Origin: Glaciozyma antarctica PI12 | Lineage: Eukaryota > Basidiomycota > Microbotryomycetes > Kriegeriales > Camptobasidiaceae | Reading direction: 5' to 3' | Assembly: GCA_002917775.1 (NCBI GenBank) | Contig: KZ627158.1 | Span: 947,103 to 1,011,102 of the forward strand | DNA: 64,000 nt | Part shown: positions 56,176-64,000 of the stretch, one piece after another | How the letters are laid out: every line of letters starts with the position of its first letter | Position numbering within the stretch: position 1 is the stretch's first letter | The notes under the pieces: generated by a model | What the model saw: the letters and a program-made list of their open reading frames with translations, nothing else | The model's database searches: none | Told to the model about the DNA's origin: nothing | Translations under genes and position numbers: made by a program

Positions 56176-57653
56176 TCAAACCTCCCACTCCCTCTCCAAC
56201 CTCCCCACCTCCTCTCTCGCCGCCCCAAACAGCTTCCTCAGTCCTGCCCCATGCCGCATCAGCACTCATTCCTCCACTCAAGGAGAAACGCACTCACCCT
56301 CCCTCTCAGCCTCATCCAAAAACCGCACCACCGTCCCAAACCTCGGTACTTTCGTCAGACCACGGAGCAGGGCCATGATCCATTCAGTTGCTGCTGCAGA
56401 TGTGGTGGACGTATTGGGGAGGGCGGAGGAAAGGGTGAGGACGAGGGAGGAGAGGAGGTCGGGGGTCAGGAAGGAGCCGAATAGGGAGGGGAGGGTGGCG
56501 GGGTCGAGGGACTGCGAGGAAAGGGTTAGTGAGCTAGCGCGAGAAGATTGTGTGGGCGGGTTGGAATGTAGAGTGAGAGGTAGGGAGAGATTGGACGAAC
56601 GCGTAGGAGGGAGAGACGCGATGAGGGGTAGGCGGACCAAGTTGATTCGAATGCCAGCGCGGTAGTCGGTGCTGGAACGGTGGTAACATGCGGTGCAAAC
56701 GTGGGAGTCGAGCGTGACGGGGTTGGCGGTGAAGGGATGATGGCAGGAAGGGGTGGAGGAGCTCCGACGGCGGGAGAAGGGAGCGAGGACTCCCAGTGGG
56801 GTCGAGGAGCTGCGGCCGCTGCAATCGGACTTGCAGCGATCCGGACTTGGCGCTGTTCCTTTTTCGAGGCGAAAGAGCTCAGTTTGGCCGTTGAGTCGTC
56901 TGCTTTGAGGGTTCGCCGCGTCGAGACCTCCTTCATAAAGTCGTTGCTTGCGGAGGCGGCAGATGCGGTGGGAGTGATGGCGGCGCGTAGGCGGGAGTTA
57001 GAGGGAGACGCCCTCTTAGTCGCTTCGGCAGCCGGTGCTGGTGCTGGTGCAGGAGTCGGTGCAGGTGGGGAGGTGGACGGCGAGACGACCTGGAACGGCA
57101 GCACCTGGTTAGCTCCCACTCGCTCCTCCTTCGCTCACCGCCCGCGCACCTTCTGAGGCTTGACAGCCGCTGGCTCCTGTACGCTATCCCCGGTCGAGAG
57201 CTTCTCCAACTCCTTCAGCACCTCGTCTCCAGCTCCCGCTGCCTGCGCCGCCTCGAAGTCTGCCCGCCAACGATCAGCTCTCCACCTCTCGCAGCCCTTC
57301 AAGTCCTAGCTTACCCGCTCTGGCCCCACGCTCATTCCCCCTCTCCTTCCTCGCCAGGCCTCGTCGAAAGACCGCCTTTGCGTTGCCAGGAGAGAGAGCG
57401 AGCGCCGTGCTCGCGTCCTTCTCCGCTTCAGCCCATTTCTTCGCGACTGATGTCAGGGAGAGTACGTCAGAGCGCGTAGAAACGGGCGCACCCCTTGCTT
57501 CAGGAAGGTCTGGCTGCGATTGAGCGGATAGGTAAACTCCGAGGGGTCGAGAGCTATCGCTGTCGTGTAGTGGGCGATGGCGAGCGGGTAGTCGCCTAGT
57601 TTGAAAGCCTGGTTGCCCTTCTCCTTGGCTGCTGCTGCTCCGGGTGGTGCCAT
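56176..57653 (-). CDS. RPAP3-like TPR protein (R2TP co-chaperone)
   Basis: Adaptor of the R2TP complex, which with HSP90 helps assemble RNA polymerases and snoRNPs. The N-terminus has TPR units (AAAAKEKGNQAFKLGDYPLA, IAHYTTAIALDPSEFTYPLN, then EKDASTALALSPGNAKAVFR) that would hold an HSP90/HSP70 tail. A disordered Ala/Pro linker follows. The C-terminus is the RPAP3_C type: ALAFESTWSAYPSSRLSLLR, LSSLFGSFLTPDLLSSLVLT and EWIMALLRGLTKVPRFGTVV. It is shorter than human RPAP3, with one TPR block where human has two, and resembles a fusion of yeast Tah1 with the C-terminal domain. The last intron ends before the GLRKLFGAAREEV exon. It converges with PPT1 with 155 bases between stops. Confidence 0.88.
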
Positions 57654-58153
57654 GTTGTGTCGGTCGCGTTGGGGAGGAGGGAGAGCTTTGACAGCGACGA
57701 CGCGATTCTCGTTCTCCTGCCACACGCTGCCAACCCAGGCTGGACTGCACGCAAGAGACACGTTAACAAGCACCAGATAGCTACGCGTAGCGCTCAGCTG
57801 AGCCCTGGTCTGCAAGTGCTTACACCCAGCTCACCTCCTCGCCCACTCTGCGCTCCTCCTTGCGCGCTCAACCTACGCCTCAACAGCTGCCGTGCGGGTT
57901 GCCAGCACCTCTGCCACTACACGCGCCGCTCCAAACGACCAACTAAGCGCTGTAAACAAAGGAGAAGGAGGTGCGTGCGTGGTGATGTTGCAGCTCCTCC
58001 TCGAACGACCCTCGTTTCTTCCTCCTCCTCCTCCTCCTCCTCCTCCTCCTCCTCCTCGCCCCAGCGGAGCACTCCTTCTCCAGTCACCTTTGACTCCAGC
58101 GCAGGCCGCTTTTATCCCCCTTCCAGGACTCTTCCACGCCTCAACAGGACAGC
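57654..58153. promoter_or_regulatory. shared promoter region, RPAP3-like / membrane protein
   Basis: 500 bp between divergent starts. It includes the CCT microsatellite at 58021-58056. No binding site was assigned. Confidence 0.5.
58021..58056 (+). repeat. (CCT)12 microsatellite
   Basis: Twelve perfect CCT units about 100 bp upstream of the start at 58154, in the likely 5' UTR or promoter of the membrane-protein gene. Such pyrimidine tracts are frequent in fungal promoters. Confidence 0.95.
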
Positions 58154-59425
58154 ATGCTCGCGTTCAAGCTGCTTCTCCTCTTCTCCGCCACTAGCGCGCT
58201 TCGAGTCGCGGGCGATTCCCACTCATCCCGTAGCGGGTTCATCAAGCAAAGGAGGTCTCACGTACTCGCTGGTCGAGCGCTGGGAGACCTCGTTGGAGCG
58301 GTCGACGGCGCTGCTGCGGCGGCCACCGGCGTCGTTGAGGAAGCGGCGACGGCTTCGACCGGTGTTGGGAGGCAGCTGGAGGGGAGCCTGAGCAGTATCG
58401 TGATTGTCAAAGCCGCAGTTGAGGCTTCTACGATTAGCGCACGACCGACCAGTGAGTCCCTGGCCTTGCCCCAGTTCTGCGCTCCTGTGCTAACTCGTGC
58501 TTCTGCACAGCCGCTTCCAGCTCTGCCACTTCTACCGCCACAGCTGTGCCGATCGAAATCTCGACCAGCACCTCGTCTGCCGCTCCCACTTCGTCCGCCG
58601 TCCAGCCTACGACCAACGCAGTTGCCTCGACAACCGCAGAGCTCACCGCCTTCGAGACGTCCACGACCTCCCTCCTCGAGCCAACCCAATCCACCACATT
58701 ACCCACGACCATCCTCACCGACTCCATCGTCACAAGCGCTCCTTTTTCGCTCCCCGCCTCCCTCCGCACCGTCACCGCCGCCTCCCGTTTCACGACCCGC
58801 CCTACCACTTATTCCACCTCTTCTCCCACCGCCGCCACTCTCGCGGCCGAAACGACGAAGCCCTCCGCTACCAAAATCACCTTCGTCACCCTCGGTATCA
58901 TCGGAGGCGGCGTTCTTGCCCTCCTGATCGGCTTCACCCTCTTGCGCAAGTTCGTCTTCGCAAAGAAGTCGGACAAGTTTGACGATCGACTCGTTTCGCC
59001 TAAGCTCTGGCCCTCGACGGAGGGTGGGGATAGGAGGAGCTGGGAGAGCTTTGGGAGTAGGGGGATGAGTGCGATTGGGGGTGGGGCTAGCTTTGCGCTG
59101 GGGTCGAGTGTGGGAGGGAAGAGTGCCGGAGCGAATGTTGGGAGCAGTTCCGGGAATGTTAGGAGTGAGGCGAGGAACCAGGCGGGCAGGGAGTACGGGA
59201 TTATCAAGAGGGAGGGAGGGAATGCGTTAGTCGTCCTTTGCGGTGCGGTCTGCGAAGGGCGCTGATGGTGGAGCCTTGGCATTCGCAGTGCAGGATTACC
59301 GGGGAGGGGAACGGCTGCTAGAGAGAGGCCTCTTCACGACTATGGAGCTCAGCCTAGCTACCGTGCGTCATTTCGTTTTCTGCGCTTCTCCATTCGCCCT
59401 GACGATGACCTTCGCAGGAGTCTGA
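58154..59425 (+). CDS. single-pass membrane protein with Ser/Thr-rich ectodomain
   Basis: Begins with a signal peptide (MLAFKLLLLFSATSALRVAG). The ectodomain is Ser/Thr/Ala-rich and probably heavily O-mannosylated, with ATASTGVGRQLEGSLSSIVI and long STSTSSAAPTSS runs. One transmembrane helix follows (ITFVTLGIIGGGVLALLIGF TLL), preceded by TKPSA and followed by a basic RKFVFAKKSDKF stop-transfer. The cytoplasmic part is Ser/Gly-rich. Two introns near the 3' end join to a final HDYGAQPSYRV and TGA at 59423-59425. The layout is that of a cell-wall stress sensor of the Mid2/Wsc type, but no WSC Cys-rich domain is present and no relative was recognised. Function unknown; a wall-sensor or adhesin role is inference. 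It converges with the MFS gene. Confidence 0.78.
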
Positions 59426-59632
59426 GAGAGCGCGTCCTTGATGGACCCCTTGCGCTTAATTAGTCCTTCGACAAAAGACTGGCTTTCGACGTAATGCAAG
59501 TGCTGTGCGCCTGCGTTGCGCCGCTTCGCTGCCGGGGCTCAGTTCGCACTCTGCCTGCTCTGCTGCTCCTTTCGTTCTCAGATCGTCCTCTCACTCGTTC
59601 CAGCCTCTATTCGACGCCACTTCTAAACCTTC

Positions 59633-61825
59633 TCCTCCTTTGCCGCTTCCTCCGCCAGCGTCACCTCACTCTCCCCTCCCACCTCTTTTTCCCCCGCCCA
59701 CCTCCTCCCAGCTCCTCGCATCCTCTCCCCATACCGAATGACCAGCAGCACCATCGCAAACCCAATCCAGCACAAGGCCGCAGCAAACGTGTTGGTCCAG
59801 CCTACGCCAATGCGTTGCTGTACGCGGGGTTAGTGGGTGTGGAGGAGAGAGGAGGGGGAACGTACGATTAGGGGGAGAGCGAAGGCGGAGGCACCGGCGG
59901 TGAAGGCGTAGCGAACGAAATTGACCGCTGCAGTCACTTCTGCCGAGTGGTGCTGCATCACTACGTCGTCTTGATCAGCGGCTGAGCACGAAAGGGGGAG
60001 GAAAGACGTACCATCGACGCAGTACGTATTGCAGGGCGTAAGAACGACCTTGTGCAGCATTCCTCAGCGAGCTTCGCACGAAGAGAAAAAGGACGCACCA
60101 TCAACCCAATCCCATTCGACAGGAGCAAGAGCACCGCGAGCGTCAATCCCGCCGCTCCTTCGACCCTCTCGATCACCCACCCTATCGCCAGTACGCTCCC
60201 AGGAAGAATGAGACCTCCTCCCCAGAACGCAGCGCGAAGACGGTCCTCGGGGATGTAGTGACCTCGTCGTTTGAGCCAATAGGCGAGAGTGTAGTCGCTG
60301 TATCGACCGGTGAATTGGGCGGCGATAATGTAGCCCATTCCTTTGCGAAGCTGTTAGTGAGGAGGAGGGGAGGGAAGGGAGGAACGGACCTTGGGCGAGG
60401 TAGAAGCAGCCGAAGATCGCGGCGTTCGTGATGTTGTACCGAGGGGCAAGAGTCTCGCCGAGAGGAACCAGGGTCGCTGAAAGTGTGTTAGAACGTAGCG
60501 AAAAGTAAGGGAGAAGACTGACTGTAAGTCGACATGAGAACGACGGAGGAGTTTATCGACTTGCGAAAGCTCGGTAATCAGCGATCGCGAATGCTGGTAA
60601 GAGGACTCGCTCACCAACGCCAGAATGTGGGGATGTACGAGGAGCTTGAGCGGAGAAAGCGGGTTGAGCCTGACAATAACCCAGTCCTTCGTCCGCTCGC
60701 CCCAACGTCCGTCCTTTCGCTCAACCACCGCCGACACTCCCGCCTTTTCCTGCGCCAGTCTCCGCGCTTCTCGAATGCGATCCATCCCTCGCGAATGAGA
60801 AGTCTCGGGAAGGAATAGCATGCAAAGAAGCGACGCGACCACACCCATTGCGAAGAGAAGCCACTGCATCGCACGCCAGCCCGAGCCGAGCGGCTTGGCG
60901 TACTCCGTCAGGACGCCTGCAGACGGAGTGTCAAGGAGCAGTCTTTGTAGAAAGAAGAGCAAGACGTACCTGCTACCGCTGGAGCAAGGGCGGGACCGAC
61001 GAGTATCATTGAGTAGAAAACTCCCATCGCCGTACCTCGCTCTTCACGCCGGTAGAGGTCACCAATGGTTCCAGCTCCGACGGAGAGGACTGCGCATGAT
61101 CCTGCGCCTGAATCGAGGAGTCGTGTGAGCGGAGACAGGCCTCAGAAAGGAGCAGGGACGAACCTTGAACGATGCGACTGAAGATTAAAGCGGTGAGGGA
61201 GGGAGAAAGAGCCACGCCGAGAGAACCGAGGGTACAGATTGGAAGCGAGATCACGTAGATGGGTTTGCGACCATCTGGCGTGGCGTCAGTATATTCCGAA
61301 GGAGGTCTGGAAGCTGGAGGACGTACAGACGCCAGACAGGCTCGACCATAGGAGAGGGAAGATCCCGACCACGACAAAGAATATGGCGACAGTTGCGTTG
61401 AGTACGGTTGCTTTGGTGTCCAGGTCGATGACAATCGAGGGGATAGAGGGGAGGAAGGATGAAGCAGCGAAGGGAGAAAGCACCGCCGAGTAGCTGAGGA
61501 CGGAATGATCAGCTTCACGTCCTCCTTGCGACCCGGTTGAGACTACTCACGCAACGATTGCAACGATCGCCGTCTTCCGTCGAGGACTGTATTTGCGATA
61601 CATCGCCTCAGCGACCTCGTCGACGTCCCCTCGCGCCGCTCTCGTCGGGCCACCCACTGCTAGCTCCTCCTCGCCGTCGTCTGCCTTGCCACCGGCCTGA
61701 GCTCTTTGGACATCGGCCGGAATGGGTGCCTCCTTCGGGAAAGCGACGGCATCAGAGTCGCGAGCAGGTTCGTCGGGCGAAAGCGAGCTCGGAGAGCGGG
61801 GCGAGGGCGACGGAGGAGGGGACAT
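59633..61825 (-). CDS. MFS transporter, DHA1-like
   Basis: Major facilitator with twelve expected helices. A cytosolic N-terminus ([20 protein letters not shown]) leads to YSAVLSPFAASSFLPSIPSI. The motif A region reads LSGVYGRKPIYVISL, with Val-Tyr in place of the usual Asp-Arg before Gly-Arg-Lys, and IVQGAGSCAVLSVGAGTIGD matches helix 4. GTAMGVFYSMILVGPALAPAV includes motif C (antiporter motif) for DHA1. After a central loop, LGETLAPRYNITNAAIFGCF and GVGWTNTFAAALCWIGFAMV lie in the second half. DHA1 members export drugs, polyamines or metabolites by proton antiport; the substrate here is unknown. It is divergent from nicotianamine synthase, with 960 bp between, so co-regulation with that gene is possible. 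Confidence 0.88.
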
Positions 61826-62785
61826 GAGTGGGGACGCCAGAGAGAGCCAGACCAATGTGCCGACAGCTCAAAGCAGTGTGCTGGGCAGCGTATCATAGGC
61901 ACTAGTCAGCAGTCTCCCGTCGAGAGAGGACCGGAGGGTGTGGTTGCGGCAAGCGCGAACGAAGGTCCCCGCTAGAGCGGAGAACGCCTCCCCCCGCAGA
62001 AGTGTCCCAAGCAGGTGGTCCTTGCCATAAGGATACCAGCAGAAGACAGAGACTGCCTCAAGAGCGAAGGGTCGAAGGACAACGTACACAACCGGCGCGA
62101 GCTGAATTCGCAAACTCGGGTTCCTCTCCTCCCATCATCTCTCTGCTCCACGAACTCGCGCTGCTGCTGCTTAAAGGCTTTCAGACAAGCTGCAAGTACC
62201 TCCCGGTCGACCGCTTGCCGCGGAAGCTCTCCACATCGCCGTAGACGGCCCCCGCCGAACTTGCGCCTCACACGTTTGGAACTGCTCGTTTTCCGAGGGG
62301 GTGGCTTTCGCTGGCAAGTAGGTGTGGGCCCCTTAGACTTCCAACTGACGTGCCTTGCTCCAGCTATATCTCTGTGCCATCCTAATTCTCCCTCCCTCTC
62401 GTCCATAACCCCGCCTGTTCGAAGCTCCTCCTCCCTCGCTCTCTGACGAGCCTCTCCCCGCTTTTCGTGCTTGCCTGAATCCAGAAGGAACGCTCCGATT
62501 CAGTACCGCGCAGGTGTCCCATGTCCTACCCCTTGGTTGGTTCTCGCGCGCCACCAGTTTCCCGTTCTCACTACTGCGCTTACTCACTTGCACTCTGCTT
62601 CCATTTGGAGTAGCGTTAGCTTCCTAAGCTCTAGCGCTAGGGACGTGCACCCTCCAGGTGTTCAGTTCACCTCGTAACCTCCTGAAGCTTGCGAAGGAGG
62701 AAGAGGCCCTCGCTGATTTTCCGACCTTCCTTTGTTCTTCATTCCTTTCTCCTCAACTTCAACACTCGCGCCTTCTACCCCAAGC
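61826..62785. promoter_or_regulatory. divergent promoter region, MFS transporter / nicotianamine synthase
   Basis: 960 bp between two divergent starts. I looked for HGATAR clusters as expected for iron-responsive GATA factors and saw none that stand out. No other gene was supported here. Confidence 0.45.
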
Positions 62786-63918
62786 ATGTCTATCGTCATC
62801 GGCCCCAACCCCTCGTTCCCAGACTTCAAGGAGCATCTTCAGGCTGTCTCGAAACAGCTCTTTGGCCTCGAATCGCTCCACCCATCTCCGACGACGAACG
62901 CTGCCTTCACCGCCCTGATTGTCCTGTGAGCATAGTACCTCCCCAGTTCGACAGTTTCAAGCTGACCCATTCCTTACGTCCCCGTCAGCCTCACCAAGCC
63001 TTTCGAAAACGCTGCCCTGCTCGCGTCGGAAGCGCTCGCGGACCCGTCTCTTACTTCGTTGGGTCCGCAGCTTCGCTCCCTCGCCTCAGCCGGAGAATCA
63101 CTCCTCGAATCACACTGGGCCGCAATCATTCTCGCTCCGACACAGGCGCCCTCGTCCCTCCCGTGGTTCCCCTCCTTCTCTCCTCCCCCTCCTCCCTCCC
63201 TCGAGCCCTTCCCTTACCTCAACAACTACAACTCTCTCGTCGCCCTTGAATACTCCCTCCTCCTCGCCGTCGGAGCTAAGACCCGGAACATCCACTTCCT
63301 CGGCTGTACGTGTCCTCAATGTCATCCTCGGGCAGCGAGCTGACATTCCTCGCAGCCGGTCCTCTCCCCCTCTCCCCCCTCCTCCTCCTCCGCGACTTCC
63401 TCCCTCCCTCAACGGACCGGGTCCTCACCTGCGTCGACAGCGATTCCGTCGCGCTCAACCTCGGAAAAGATCTCGTCCGCGCCGTCGTGCGAGGCACGAT
63501 CAACGGCGAAGAGGTTCGGGTTCCTGGCAAGGGAGTGATGCGTTTCGTCTGCGCCGACGCAGCGCAGGTCGGAGGGAAAGGAGTGAATCCTGATGTCGTT
63601 TTCCTCGCTGCGTTGGTCGGGGTGGGGGAGGAGAAGATGCAGGTCGCGTTGAGCGTTATCAAGGGGATGAAGGAGGGGGCGACGCTTCTGATGAGGAGCG
63701 CGGCGGGGCTGAGGAAGCTTGTTTATGAAGAAGTGCTGGAGGGAGAGGTTGTTAGGAGGGCGAGGGAGGCTGGGACTCCAGTTCGGGTGGTGAGTGCTTC
63801 GCTGCCGTGCTGTGCGAAAAAGGCTGATTTGTAATCGCAGGTCCTGGTCGTTCACCCCAAGGACGAGGTCGTCAACAGCGTCGTCGTCTTCATTCGAGAG
63901 AAGGGACTGGCGGAATGA
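62786..63918 (+). CDS. nicotianamine synthase-like protein
   Basis: Nicotianamine synthase condenses three S-adenosylmethionines into nicotianamine, a chelator of Fe, Zn, Cu and Ni. It is known in plants and some filamentous fungi. The methyltransferase-like fold is seen in the second half: YNSLVALEYSLLLAVGAKTR, IHFLGCAGPLPLSPLLLLRD, the SAM-binding acidic DSDSVALNLGKDLVRAV, then MRFVCADAAQVGG and DVVFLAALVGVGEEKMQVAL. The N-terminal helical half has SIVIGPNPSFPDFKEHLQAV and NAALLASEALADPS. The end is VHPKDEVVNSVVVFIREKGL, as in the family. Four exons were traced; intron 1 starts at GTGAGC near 62927. Homologues are scattered among fungi, so transfer is possible. Biochemical activity is inferred from homology. 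Confidence 0.85.
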
Positions 63919-64000
63919 GCGGGGGATTTGCGAATGCTAGAAATATCGAACGGGACTGGAGCGAGCGAGCAGCGAGCTGAACAAACACTCGTCACCGTCT
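63919..64000. other. 3' flank of nicotianamine synthase gene
   Basis: Only 82 bases are available after the stop. Nothing can be assigned. Confidence 0.6.

Noticed and set aside
736-63918. The seven RNA-metabolism genes as a functional cluster
   Set aside because: They belong to separate complexes, are interleaved with unrelated genes, and show alternating strands as in random fungal gene order.

Overview
The window is nuclear DNA from a GC-rich fungus, most likely a basidiomycetous yeast of the Rhodotorula/Rhodosporidium type (Sporidiobolales). The evidence is the densely packed, many-exon genes, short GT-AG introns of about 45-100 nt with a recurrent GAGCTGAYG or CTAAC branch-site motif just before the acceptor, serine/proline/arginine-rich protein tails, and a standard housekeeping gene set. 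No rRNA, tRNA, CRISPR array, transposon or virus-like element was recognised. The genus is an inference.

Layout, left to right. 0.7-7.2 kb: THO subunit 3 (THOC3/TEX1), mitochondrial single-strand DNA-binding protein (RIM1), an F-box/LRR-like protein and a short-chain dehydrogenase. 7.6-13.7 kb (minus strand): a Zn2Cys6 transcription factor and mitochondrial succinyl-CoA:3-oxoacid CoA-transferase (SCOT). 15.2-20.9 kb: elongation factor ELF1, mitochondrial IF-2 and the RNase P/MRP Alba subunit POP7. 21.1-25.8 kb: a second dehydrogenase, a shortened PIF1-type helicase copy and the cap-binding subunit CBC2. 26.2-36.9 kb: NOT4 ubiquitin ligase, a stretch with unassigned minus-strand coding signal, an SMI1/KNR4 protein, a conserved orphan, an OsmC protein and the tri-snRNP 27K protein. 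38.4-46.9 kb (minus): a complete PIF1 helicase followed by two tandem GDS/DxxH membrane-anchored esterase-like paralogues. 47.4-54.5 kb (minus): a giant coiled-coil protein with a C-terminal GAS2 microtubule-binding domain. 54.6-63.9 kb: palmitoyl-protein thioesterase, an RPAP3-like TPR protein, a mucin-like single-pass membrane protein, and a divergent pair of an MFS transporter and a nicotianamine synthase.

Genes largely alternate between convergent pairs with 80-500 bp between stops and divergent pairs sharing a promoter. Many of the encoded proteins act in RNA metabolism (THOC3, ELF1, POP7, CBC2, NOT4, SNRNP27, RPAP3). They belong to different complexes, so this looks like ordinary gene order and not a cluster. 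The most notable points are a 19-bp tandem duplication that copies the catalytic Glu codon and 5' splice site of SCOT, a 15-nt microexon in the same gene, an inverted pair of PIF1 genes of which one has lost motifs V and VI and gained a 24-bp repeat array, the tandem GDS/DxxH paralogues, the repeat architecture of the GAS2 protein, and the nicotianamine synthase/MFS pair.

Gene boundaries were set by hand from conserved protein motifs and plausible splice sites. Internal exon borders were traced only where stated.
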